Positions 20,801-28,882 of a stretch of DNA of 64,000 nucleotides are shown one piece after another. Made by a program: the position numbers and the translations under genes. The notes below the pieces were generated by a model, which was given only the letters and a program-made list of their open reading frames with translations, searched no databases and had not been told where the DNA came from. Numbering within the stretch: the first letter of the stretch is position 1; each line of letters starts with the position of its first letter. The DNA lies in assembly GCF_028768465.1 (NCBI RefSeq), contig NZ_CP118225.1, positions 1-64,000 of the forward strand, read 5' to 3'. The stretch is from Rhodopirellula sp. P2. Its GTDB lineage: Bacteria; Planctomycetota; Planctomycetia; Pirellulales; Pirellulaceae.

Positions 20801-23800
20801 CACGAACCGTGATGGTCGCCGTTCCGTTTTGCTCGGGCTGGTAGTCCAGCACCAAGTCGGTGCCTGCCCCAGAAATGGTTGCCGCTACCAGCGAACCATC
20901 GGAACTGCTCGTCGTGTAAGTCAGGCTGTCACCATTTGTAAGAATGTCAACATCGTCGAACACGGTCGACAGGTCGATTGTAGTATCGACTGCATCTTCA
21001 TTGACACTGACGTCGCCGATCGGGTTCTCCACGGTCGGAGTGTCATTCTCCGGATTCACCGTGACACTGACGGTGGCCTCGTTGGAATCAAGGTTCGGTG
21101 AGCCGTTGTCACGAATCGTGTAGGTGAACTCGAAACTTCCGTTGAAATTCGCTGCCGGAGTAAAGTCGAAAGTCTTCCCTGATGGATTGATTGCTAGATT
21201 TCCAAACACGCCGGATGGATAACCGGGAACTAGCGAGAAGGAGACAATGGTCAGATCCTGAGCCGATTCGTTGGGCTGGCCCGCATCATCGGCTCCGTTC
21301 GGTGTCACGTTGCCAATCACGTCGAGAGAGAATGGCGAATCGTCTTCTTCCAGGACAAATGTGTCGTTGGTCGCAACCGGGGCGTCATTGACCGGACTAA
21401 TCGTGATCGTAAAGGTCTCGGTCGCCGAAGTGTCATCACCACCGTCCGAGACGCCGCCGCTGTCCTTGACATTGACCTCAATGATCGCCGAACCGAACGC
21501 GTGTGCGGCAGGCTCAAATGTCAACGTTCCGTCTGGAGCGATCGCGGGCGATGTCGAGAACAGGGCTGCGTTGTCGTTGCTGAGGATCTCATAGGTGAAG
21601 GTTTGAGTCTCGTTGGCTGCGCCTGATGTCGGAGTCGCAAATCCAGGGACAGATTGAGCCGTCGAGTTTTCAAGAACGGAAACCACGGACGAGACCGTCA
21701 GCGTTGGCTCATCATTGACCGGCTTGACTTCGAATGTGTAGGAATCGACCGCGTTGTCGACGCCGGGAGTTCCGCCGGTGTCGGTCGCCGTGATCGTCAG
21801 CGTGGTGCTACCGAAAGCGTCGTCTGCCAATTCATAGGACAGCTCACCATTGGCATTGATGGTCGGCTGAACATCAAAGAGAGTAGGATCGCTCGCGACC
21901 ACTGCAAAGCTAACCGTCTGACCGGACTCGTTTGTTGCACCAGCGGAGATACCGGCCAAGAATGGCACATCAACCGCATCTGCGGAATCCTCCAGCACAG
22001 CAGAGGCCGTGGGAACGGTAAATTCCGGTGCATCATTCACCGCAGTCACTGTGATCGACACGACCGCACTACTGGTTGAGTCCCCGTCAGAGACAAAGTA
22101 GGTGAATGAATCGGAGCCGACGAAGTCCTCTACCGGGACGTAGGTGAACGCTCCGTTGCTAGCGACACTGAATGACAAAGCGTGTGCTGGGGCAACGCTG
22201 CCGACAATGACAGGTGTGTCATCTGGATCGGTGTCACTCGGAGCATCCGTGATCACATTCCCGGTCAATGTCCCCTCTTCCGCAACGCTGTAAGCATTGG
22301 GGTTGGCGACCACAGGGTCATTCACGCCGGTGATGGTGATTTCAAGCTCCGCGGTCGAGCTTTCCCCGCCACCGTCATTCATGGTGTAAGGAATCGTCAC
22401 GGTGACCGATTCACCGGTGTCGAGATGGTCAAACAATCCGGATGGATCGAATGTGACATCGCCATTGGCTGTGAAATTGAAGGCGGACCCGGGAATCGTT
22501 GTTGAATCAGACGCGGTCGCAGCACCTAGGCCAGACAGAACAAAATCTGCAACATCATCGTCAGGGTCGGCGTTGGGGGCATCGTCATCATTGGCGAGCA
22601 CATTCTTCGTAACGGAGGTGTCTTCATCGGTCGTGGTCGAGTCGTCCGTGGCTGTTGGGCCATCATTCACTCCGGTAACCGTGACCTCCAAAGTGGAACT
22701 GGATGTCGCACCATCGTCATCCTGCATGGTGTATGGAATTGTCACGGTGACCGATTCACCCGTGTCTAAGTCCTCAAACAAACCTGCTGCGTTGAATGTG
22801 ATAACGCCGGCTGAAGTACTGGTGATCGCCGCCCCCGGAATCACCCTTGCATCGGACGCCGTGGCAGAACCGACTGAAGCAAGCGAGAACTCTCCCGCAC
22901 TGTATAAATCATCGAGATCTGTATCATTGGCAAGCACATCCTTCGAGACCGAAGAATCTTCGTCGACCGTTGCGGTGTCCGCCGCCGGCGTTGGGGAATC
23001 GTTGATCTCATCGACCTCAACCCCACGTGTTTGTGCAAGGCTAGCGACATCACCGTCACTCACCGAGAAGCTGATCGTTCGAGTGTTCTCGGTAGGCTTT
23101 TCGGAAGTGTTCTCAAATTTCACAGCCCGCAAGATGGCTTGGTACTGGGCAACCGACGCTGCACCTGTGATGGTCAACGTATCACCCGAGAAGCTACTGG
23201 TCACGCCCGCTGGCAACCCCGTCACGCTCAATACGTCGCCAGCCTCGAAATTGGTGGTGATTTGAACGGTCGCACTTTCCAGCTGCGCGTCATCAATGTC
23301 GGTGGCGACAATCGTATTGGTAATCTGAGTCGCGGCATCACCTTCAGCAAAGCTGAACGTCGACCCCTCGATGGCTGACAATACTGGCGCATCATTTACT
23401 GGAAGCACATCGACAAACACCGTCCCTGCAATGGTTGCAGGTGAACTGGCATCCTTCACCGTGTAGGTGAACTTAACGTTGCCATCAAAGTTGGCTGGCG
23501 GCAACGGGGTGTACTTCACCGTCTGATCAACGTTGATCCCCAATTGACCTTGGAAGGCACCCGTTCCTCCCACTGATGGTGTTAGCGAGTAGGTCACTCC
23601 GTCTAAGTCAGCACCACCGTTGAGCGAGATATTGACTCCACCAGCGGTGTCTTCATTCACGACCCAACCCGCGGATTGAATCACCGTTCCGGCGGTGGCC
23701 GATTCAATTGCCGCATCCATCGAAGCGAAGGCTTGGTAACCAACGATCAAGCCCGGAACAGGCGTGCCTGCAACCGGCGTGAAGGTAACGGTGTCACCGA

Positions 23801-26800
23801 CCGAGAAGCCATCGCTACCTGGATCGTTTGTGACAGTGAATGCTCGATCAACCCCACCTGCTTGAGTCGATGCGGCGTACAACGTCGAATAGCTGGCCAC
23901 GCTTAAAACGACGTCGTTTCCATCGCCACCGGCGTAGTCAATGGTCAACGGCACACTGGCACCACCGGGAAGAACCACCGTGAAATCGCCAGCAGAGTGG
24001 GAGGAAAATTCTGTGGTGATCACATCGGTGCCGTCATTGTCAATCAATGTCCATGAATCACCCGGGGACGGCACATAGCCAAAGTCGAGGCTGAGCGATC
24101 CGTCAAGCGAAACGGTGCCGGTTCCGGCACCGGCCGCAACAATGTCCACCTTGATTTGGTCATATTCCGCACCAGCGGCCGTGCCATCCAGTTCCAGCAA
24201 CGTGGTCCCACCACTGGTTTGCGTGTAGCTGCCCACGGTGTTGATCGCGGGGCTGGCACCTGGGCTGTAGGTGTAGTCATCGACGTTCACGTCTTCACCG
24301 TAAGTCCCGCCCCGAACCTGCAGGGTCCCACTCGCGTTGAGCAGGGACTGTCCCTCTGCGATCCGTCCGCCACCCACTTGCTGGCCCGACGCATGAACGA
24401 TCAGGCTATCAAAGTCCGTGCTCGTTCCTGTCGGTGCGGCATTCAGCATCGGGGTGTAATCGACATTGCCGCTCGTCGTCACCGAGGCGGGACTGGTCGT
24501 GCCAAAGTAGTTCCCGGATGCGTTGACCGTCATGCCGGAGCCAGTGTTGTTGTTGACCTGCACGCCTGTCTGGCCCGTGAAGTCACTACCGGAGACCGTG
24601 GCCGCAATAACGCCAGAGTAAGTGCCAACACCTCCATCGGCATTTCCGGAGAATACCGAGTCAGTAATGGCCAAAGTCACAGGGCCGGAGACAGCCACAC
24701 CCCAGCGGGTGTTGTTCTGCGAGATGACGTTGTCAATCGTCAGACTCATTGGAGCCGCTAGTTGTGCAGCTCGAATTCCGTGCCGCGTCCCAGCATTCTC
24801 CACCGTCAAATCACTGATCGTCAGGCTGCTAACACCTGTCGTGGCAACATTGATGACATCGTCAGTGACGAGCGAGCCTTGCAGGATGACGTCACTCGCT
24901 GTCCCGGTTGCACCTTTGATCGTCACGTCCTTGGTGACCTGAACACCGGCGACCGCGGCGTACGTGCCCGCAGCAACGTTGACAGTGTCACCTGCGGTTG
25001 CTGCATCGACTGCACGCTGAACACTTGGTTCAGTCGTGCCAGCAGCGGCATAGTAACTGTCCGTTGTGATGTAGACGTTATTGGCCACGACGCGTACAAG
25101 ACCGACTGAGTACGGCGTCGCGACTCCGAGTATTGCGACGTCAACCGCATGCAAAATCTTGTCTTCGACGGCGAATGCCTGGCTAATATCTCCGGCCGGA
25201 TTCAACGCTCCACCGTTATTGAATGCAACGCCTGTCGCATCAACAGCGGAAGAAGATGAATTAACGATAAATGCGGCTAAAGGATTTGGTTGCACAAGTT
25301 GCACATCGCCCAAATCGACTGGTCCCGTGGTCACGTCGATAAACACGTTGCCTAACGGAGTTCCCAGACCGCCGTCCAGCGTAACCGAACTGGCGATCGA
25401 AAGCCCATCAGCGGCATCGTCTCTTACAGCTAGGTTCGACGAACCACCGGTTACTGTCAGATTTGCGAGTATTGTCCCCTCCAGCTTGCCAGCGTTGGCC
25501 GGAGTTACCGTGTCAGGCCTCGCGCGCAAGTAGACTGCGGGCGACAGAGACATCCCATTATTAACCGTGCCGCTGAGCGACACACCGGTCGATGTTCCGT
25601 TCACGGCACGAATCTCAAAGGACGACAGTCCGGCGTTGGTTGCCGAATTCTCGCCCGTGGTAACGATCGCGACGGTATCAAAACTGACATCGGTCAACAA
25701 ACCTTGCAGATAAACGGACCTATCCGCACCACTCATTGTCAGTGAACCAGAACCGTCACCGAACGTCGAATTTGACAAGCTGCCATTTTGTCCAGGAAGA
25801 CTGTACATATACACGTCGTAAAGGTTGCCAGAAAATGACGACGCGCTGTCGACTGCCAAGTCGTTGACAGTAGCGGTTGCTCCGACCTGAAGGCCGATTG
25901 CATTTCCAGTGATATCCACATTGACGAGTGTAACCCCATCGATTGCCCCTTCGAGTAACAACGCAGTGTCGCCGGCACTTGAACTGCCAGCGAGAGTCAC
26001 GTTTGCTAGCGTCGTACCATCGGCCCCATTAACCACCACGCCATCAACACCAGTCGCTCCCTCCACAGTCAGATCTTGAAGCGAGACGTTGTCGGCGGTG
26101 ACGCTGACCGTTTGACCTGTGGTCCCTTGAATAATCGTGAGTCCCTCGCCCGCACCTACGATTGCCACTTGCTTATTGAGTACCAAATCTTCAACATAGG
26201 TTCCGGCAGCAACGCTGATGGTGTCACCGTCAAAAGCGGCATCGACAGCAGCCTGAATGGTAGTCACGACCGAAGATATATTTCCGGTAACAACGCCCGA
26301 GGGCAAATCGGCGCTGCCGAGTGTCGTAGGCGAGGTGAACGAATTGCCGCTGACGTCTGAACCGGCTCCGTAGTTATTTGGCGTGTTTCCGAATGCGTCG
26401 ACATCGAGACCGTTGCCGCTGAAGTCATTGCCTGTCAGCGTCAAGACTTGGGATCCAGCATAGTTGCCATCCGCTCCGACGCCCGCGTGGAAATTGTCCC
26501 TAATGGTGTTTCCAGTGATGGTTGCGTCATTATTTGCCCCCTGCACATAGACACCCATATTCCAGTCTTCGACGACACTATTTGAGACAGTCAGCCCATC
26601 GGACACACCCGAGGTGATAACCGCTTCAACGCCAATCCCTGCTGCTGCGCCGGTTCCATCTCCGGTTAAAATGGAGTTGGTGACTGTGACATTCGCCGCC
26701 TGAACGTAAACGCCAGCCTTGCTCCCTGATACCGCACCGCCGTTCAGTACCTCAACACCATCGAGTTCCACGTCTGCTGCGTCGATTTTGATATACCCGT

Positions 26801-27575
26801 CGATGGTTGATTCGGCACCACGTGTACCGTCTCCTGCGACTCCTGAGTTTGCTCCGACGATCGTCAACCCTGTCTTTGTGCTGTTGATCGTCAAATCCTC
26901 GGAATACGTGCCCGGAGCGAGATGAATCGTGTCGCCAGCAGAAGCTGCATTGATCGCATCTTGAATCGTGCCAAACGCACCTTCGTCGCTGACAACAGAT
27001 CCGAAAGTTAAGCCAGTTTCATTGTCCCCACCGGTACCGACATTGCCGTCGGGGCCGCCCCAAGTGACAATATCCCCGTCTTCAATTGTTCCCAAAGTTC
27101 CAGCAACGACGTTCGTCGTTTCTTGGAAATCCGCTGGTGCGTCCACATACAAATCCCCCGCGAGCAACTGGCGTTGCTCCAGCGTCTCGGGGCTGAGCCG
27201 GTTCCGCGTGGTTCGCACTCGCTTGCTGCTGCCGCGTTTCTTCTTGTTTTTGTCGTTCTTCGCGAAGTTCAATCCAAACGGCAGCATCGCGGTGAAAGGA
27301 ACCGTGGCGCGTTTTTCGATCGAGACCACGAACGGTGGGTTGGTGATGAAGTTCCAGAGGGCAACGAGCCCCAGGCCGATCTTGGAGATCCAACTGCCGC
27401 GGAAAGCGTTGCGGTAGCGTTCCACACGAGCTTTCTGGCGCTCGATGAACATTGACTTGCGCTGGTTCGCTTGGTGCTCCCAACGATTGAAACGCTCCCG
27501 CATTTTTTGCATGCGTGTTGCTGGGGTGTTTTGGGTGTTGCCGGCGAAGTTGTGATGACTGGGGCGAATCGACAT
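14802..27575 (-). CDS. Giant cadherin/PKD/dockerin-like surface protein (giant protein B)
   Basis: Complete at 4257 residues. Residues 1-60 are charged, 62-84 hydrophobic (KIGLGLVALWNFITNPPFVV), and 127-140 are RLSPETLEQRQLLAG, the LEPR-XLL-like motif shared with giant protein A. Three pectate-lyase-type right-handed beta-helix starts follow (motifs like IQDAINAASAGDTIHLAPGTY, near residues 205, 465 and 850). A long series of cadherin/VCBS-like modules, each ending in VNDAP or a variant, runs from about 1390 to 3600. One ~101-residue module is triplicated (about 2180-2486). A PKD-like module (DFGDGSPAVNY ... VTVTDDDG) is near 3950. The C-terminus has a dockerin-like calcium loop, DINRDGVIDNGDL (4187-4200), and an acidic tail. 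I infer an exported adhesin or matrix protein. The missing partner would be a cohesin-like receptor, if there is one. Confidence 0.92.
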   Translation of the reverse strand: MSIRPSHHNFAGNTQNTPATRMQKMRERFNRWEHQANQRKSMFIERQKARVERYRNAFRGSWISKIGLGLVALWNFITNPPFVVSIEKRATVPFTAMLPFGLNFAKNDKNKKKRGSSKRVRTTRNRLSPETLEQRQLLAGDLYVDAPADFQETTNVVAGTLGTIEDGDIVTWGGPDGNVGTGGDNETGLTFGSVVSDEGAFGTIQDAINAASAGDTIHLAPGTYSEDLTINSTKTGLTIVGANSGVAGDGTRGAESTIDGYIKIDAADVELDGVEVLNGGAVSGSKAGVYVQAANVTVTNSILTGDGTGAAAGIGVEAVITSGVSDGLTVSNSVVEDWNMGVYVQGANNDATITGNTIRDNFHAGVGADGNYAGSQVLTLTGNDFSGNGLDVDAFGNTPNNYGAGSDVSGNSFTSPTTLGSADLPSGVVTGNISSVVTTIQAAVDAAFDGDTISVAAGTYVEDLVLNKQVAIVGAGEGLTIIQGTTGQTVSVTADNVSLQDLTVEGATGVDGVVVNGADGTTLANVTLAGSSSAGDTALLLEGAIDGVTLVNVDITGNAIGLQVGATATVNDLAVDSASSFSGNLYDVYMYSLPGQNGSLSNSTFGDGSGSLTMSGADRSVYLQGLLTDVSFDTVAIVTTGENSATNAGLSSFEIRAVNGTSTGVSLSGTVNNGMSLSPAVYLRARPDTVTPANAGKLEGTILANLTVTGGSSNLAVRDDAADGLSIASSVTLDGGLGTPLGNVFIDVTTGPVDLGDVQLVQPNPLAAFIVNSSSSAVDATGVAFNNGGALNPAGDISQAFAVEDKILHAVDVAILGVATPYSVGLVRVVANNVYITTDSYYAAAGTTEPSVQRAVDAATAGDTVNVAAGTYAAVAGVQVTKDVTIKGATGTASDVILQGSLVTDDVINVATTGVSSLTISDLTVENAGTRHGIRAAQLAAPMSLTIDNVISQNNTRWGVAVSGPVTLAITDSVFSGNADGGVGTYSGVIAATVSGSDFTGQTGVQVNNNTGSGMTVNASGNYFGTTSPASVTTSGNVDYTPMLNAAPTGTSTDFDSLIVHASGQQVGGGRIAEGQSLLNASGTLQVRGGTYGEDVNVDDYTYSPGASPAINTVGSYTQTSGGTTLLELDGTAAGAEYDQIKVDIVAAGAGTGTVSLDGSLSLDFGYVPSPGDSWTLIDNDGTDVITTEFSSHSAGDFTVVLPGGASVPLTIDYAGGDGNDVVLSVASYSTLYAASTQAGGVDRAFTVTNDPGSDGFSVGDTVTFTPVAGTPVPGLIVGYQAFASMDAAIESATAGTVIQSAGWVVNEDTAGGVNISLNGGADLDGVTYSLTPSVGGTGAFQGQLGINVDQTVKYTPLPPANFDGNVKFTYTVKDASSPATIAGTVFVDVLPVNDAPVLSAIEGSTFSFAEGDAATQITNTIVATDIDDAQLESATVQITTNFEAGDVLSVTGLPAGVTSSFSGDTLTITGAASVAQYQAILRAVKFENTSEKPTENTRTISFSVSDGDVASLAQTRGVEVDEINDSPTPAADTATVDEDSSVSKDVLANDTDLDDLYSAGEFSLASVGSATASDARVIPGAAITSTSAGVITFNAAGLFEDLDTGESVTVTIPYTMQDDDGATSSSTLEVTVTGVNDGPTATDDSTTTDEDTSVTKNVLANDDDAPNADPDDDVADFVLSGLGAATASDSTTIPGSAFNFTANGDVTFDPSGLFDHLDTGESVTVTIPYTMNDGGGESSTAELEITITGVNDPVVANPNAYSVAEEGTLTGNVITDAPSDTDPDDTPVIVGSVAPAHALSFSVASNGAFTYVPVEDFVGSDSFTYFVSDGDSTSSAVVSITVTAVNDAPEFTVPTASAVLEDSADAVDVPFLAGISAGATNESGQTVSFAVVASDPTLFDVQPTINANGELSYELADDAFGSTTLTITATDTGGTPGVDNAVDSYTFEVKPVNDEPTLTVSSVVSVLENSTAQSVPGFATPTSGAANETQTFTYEILSNDNAALFSTSPAIAPDGTLTFEPAAHAFGSAIIEVNVKDSGGVSDGGDDTSATETFTITISPVNDAPVATNDTFVLEEDDSPFSLDVIGNVTPNGADDAGQPNESAQDLTIVSFSLVPGYPSGVFGNLAINPSGKTFDFTPAANFNGSFEFTYTIRDNGSPNLDSNEATVSVTVNPENDTPTVENPIGDVSVNEDAVDTTIDLSTVFDDVDILTNGDSLTYTTSSSDGSLVAATISGAGTDLVLDYQPEQNGTATITVRATDSTGLFVEDTFEVVVAELNDAPTVANQLSDVSVLEDAASTTLDLSGVFGDVDILTNNDSLTYTASSSDGSLVTTAISVSGTDLILDYQPEQNGTATITVRATDAAGLFVEDTFEVEVAAENDEPTVVAGLADVVVNEDAADSTVDLSNVFDDVDILTNSDSLTYTASSSDGSLVTAAISVSGTDLILDYQPDQNGTATITVRATDTAGDFVEDSFLVTVNPVNDTPTASDIAFAVGEGQTFVFDLAPFVDDVETPDSGLIYTLVSGPSTGTLTAPSGSSVWTFVAPPSPSITTGIVVEYEVSDGAATSAVHTITIDIVDINDPPVVTDDTGVAGENETKSFDVLANDTDPDAPSDVPANFILDSLGTVTVSGVPSLGGASFNIVGNQIAFNPGTAFDSLDAGDTATVTVPYTMTDDEGLSDSGELVITVNGTNDTPTAVADTKTIDENEDTTVAVLANDTDADDSDSAINFTLVSPLGVATSTGGFDLSDSTISIDGDSIKFEPGTEFDSLDPGDSVEVTIPYTMEDTAGAQSSSTLVITINGADDGPIANDDDSSYTTDENDALTVDVLANDEVVDDDDLTSSLTVSDPTVVSVSGPSGVTLGNGTVNVVGNEVVFTPGTSFDTLDAGESATVEIEYTANLGALQDTATLTVTVNGVNDAPVGVAETYATSEETTLVVPAATGVLQNDTDVDDKYGSKNDLSVNLPLVTQPTKGSIIMAANGAFNYTPFANQNGQDSFVYRVKDNSGALSAPVTVLINIAATNDAPVAVADSGTTDQDTQLTVDVVANDTDVDSPTLTLQSASITATAGLSGSPAVAGTVSVSGNEVTFDPGTAFAELDAGDSATVTVSYTVSDGFSPTPGTATGTLTITVTGLADDPTAMNDTGASLTEDAPSVLVDVLANDTDVDGDDSPTNFVLDSVAIDSVSTPTGVSITNSGSASIDSNQLKFTPSSDYQQLALGEAATVVVNYTMKDAAGNTSSAQATIEVTGVNDAPTTSAGGARTTLEDTAIVGDVGITATDTDSNDTLEYVVVSAPANALSFTLNPATGSFDYTPAANFNGTDGFVYKVNDGTADSVPQAVVLNVTAVNDPPVFTPATLNDVTVLQNVGAYEAAAFLTVEPGPANESGQSITTFTVVADDPSLFTAGPAIDSSGKLTFTPDGSMSGTTTVTVTAVDNAGGADTSDIEFDITVDEFDFPTLAADVTLGDSDEDEAVTITAAQLLANSSDPDDALSVTSVSLISGAGSLSGTGPWTFTPDDDESGPVEIEFSVQGGTLEGPVTASFNVLPVNDPPEITVPLTGVAVDEASSVGLETLVSVDDIDINDGVSPGTLTVVVTLPAGGVEFEQLAGPSGGTIVLSGSNKIATFSGEMGDVQANLALVQININDVDPGAALTETLTVTVTASDAGATGNVGVAGNSSTASFDLEGTDAGPTITLAGAATHDESSTVAYTLTLSGLTDPAGLVADPITGGTVYFGDFPAASEYELTAAEIVALNGSGSITVDHLYEDDAWVTNPIRVALESQGNAAVFQSAGTMPITVNNVAPTASVSANGPFNEGDTGGQVNLTNIFDPSGPDAANLRYSYDFNNDGLFEIEDSTSSTVSIPDSFLADNLPAFLAINKEIKVVVKDDELGQNSYTIPYVVNNVDPTIVQPIDGLVQAGDLFSRNVTFNDPGADTWDAVVDFGDGSPAVNYTGVSKTFAISHTFATVGAKTVSVTVTDDDGASDVKTFTVNVTAVPASVAGRHVFYNRSVFDGTPIGSASDGANDDAAIATDKVALLPGASATAANYTNYLRGINGVMVDIANLPATSLTASDFEFRVGNTADPTSWTLLDAGQQPTIEVRAGEGSGGSDRIELIWADEAIKNQWLQVTVKANASTGLLAPDVHYWGNQVGETENVPGNTVVDNGDLNSVFLEKGPAAVGVENNFDINRDGVIDNGDLFGVFFNKTGSLPGDSLLLFTPPTPMVPVMMPSSSASVVDSVFAEVDDDDLLVDGMLF
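20110..21035 (-). repeat. Three tandem ~303-bp cadherin-like modules in giant gene B
   Basis: Three successive copies of a 101-102-residue module: D(V)SVxEDA, DLSxVFxDVDILTN, DSLTYTASSSDGSLV, LDYQPEQNGTATITVRATD, VEDTFEV. Matching points lie near 20342, 20648 and 20953, a 303-306 bp period. The copies are far closer to each other than to the other VNDAP modules of the same protein, which points to recent duplication or homogenisation. Confidence 0.85.
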
Positions 27576-28073
27576 GGATATTCTCTAGAAATGAAAGTCA
27601 GATGTATTCGGGGATAGTGCCTGAAGCGTTGGGCAAACGGCAGGCTTTGATCAGCGGTCGACGAGAATTCAAAACTCGTCAGTGGCCACGGGGCGAAAGG
27701 TGGCGAACAGGGCCCCTCACGGGGGATTTACCGTCAGGTCACGCTCACTCGCGTTCCATCGCGAGGCGGATGCGGCGGGCGAAACACTTGCCAGCGAGAC
27801 TGGCAGATTCGCCCCTGCGAGAGCATTGAAAAAGGAGGCAGCGACGGATCGAAATCGCATGTTCCCGCCCCGTAGGTCGCCTCACGACGTCCCTCCAGAA
27901 AAGCGGTTTTATCGATGCACTCAACCATTGCGTCTTCTCACTCGAGGAAGATAGCGACCGCCCAAAAAGCGGCTTCAAATGACTCAGCCCGACCGGAACA
28001 CCCCCCATGCTTGCCAGCACCAAGACCGATCCAAAACCCCTTGATGGGGGGAACCGTTCGAGCATAGCGAAAG

Positions 28074-28102
28074 ATCCTAACTGGGGGTTCTAGGGGAAAC
28101 AA
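28074..28102 (-). promoter_or_regulatory. Conserved promoter-like element upstream of giant gene B
   Basis: On the minus strand: TTGTTT (28097-28102), a 17-bp spacer ending GAACCCCCAGT, then TAGGAT (28074-28079). It is the counterpart of 12688-12716. The predicted start near 28067 gives a leader of about 490 nt (27576-28066). A short hairpin, CCCC-ATCAA-GGGG followed by TTTT on the minus strand (28033-28049), sits soon after the start. The second shared upstream block is at 28258-28290, 179 bp from the -10, against 178 bp in gene A. Confidence 0.55.
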
Positions 28103-28882
28103 GCATCCGATCCAGCAAATCCGGAAGAACTGTCGGCACGCTCGAAAAAGTTCCCCCTGTACGGTTCACACCCACTGCACAAAACACGAGAAAAATCAAA
28201 TTGACCCTCTGTTTTGCAGTCTTTTTGAACATGCCCCCCTTTAAGAAAAAAAATTTTCGTGAGTACATTTCGGTCGATTGTGCGTACGGGACGATGAAAT
28301 GATCAGCCACCACCACTAACGAACCCCCTTTCGGGCGGTGATCACACGCACCCCGCACGTAAATCGCCGCCCATTTGGCGGAACCTTCCGATCGCACCCA
28401 TCCGTTGAGCGGACACGAACTTCGCGTTTCCAAATGGGCCCCCTCTGTCACTGTGCCCACGGAACCGCTAATCAAGCGAAACTCAGCGCCCCACCTGAAC
28501 GGTCATGCACCTCACTGTTCAGCGTTGACGAAAGGGCGGAAATGCCCTTGGTGATGGACCGAGATCAACGCTCTCGCAGTTCACTCAACTTGGCGCCGGC
28601 TGATCCTCACTTCGCCCCTCACACACGAGGAGGTCGTGCGGCTTTGCTTCCCCCTCCCGATGGGAACTTGTTGATGAACTGCCTGGCGATACGAGCAATG
28701 AAACCGCACGGCCTCCGAGAGCGTGGGGCCCGGCACGTGACCGCCAACGGACGATGACTGACGCGCGAAATGGGGGCCGAGAGATCGGCTAAGATGGGGC
28801 GGAAGCGTTCTCGCGCTCGCGATCCGAACCGCGGTCGCAGGACGCTTTCCCCACCCCACTTCCCACCCTTGGAGCAGAGCTG
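28103..28882. other. Intergenic region between giant gene B and the oxidoreductase
   Basis: The left part (28211-28290) is the duplicated upstream region also present before giant gene A. The remainder, up to the oxidoreductase start, contains no gene I can support. Short open frames on both strands have atypical composition and no recognisable motif. Confidence 0.5.

Noticed and set aside
28077-28475. 132-residue minus-strand frame ending MLVSPRTPS, similar to the end of the frame at 12691-13434 (MLARPRTPS)
   Set aside because: The shared ending comes from the conserved promoter element. The rest of the two translations does not match, so conservation is at DNA level.
28103-28882. Small gene in front of the oxidoreductase (for example 28338-28757)
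   Set aside because: No ribosome-binding site of note, low-complexity basic translation, and no continuity with neighbours.
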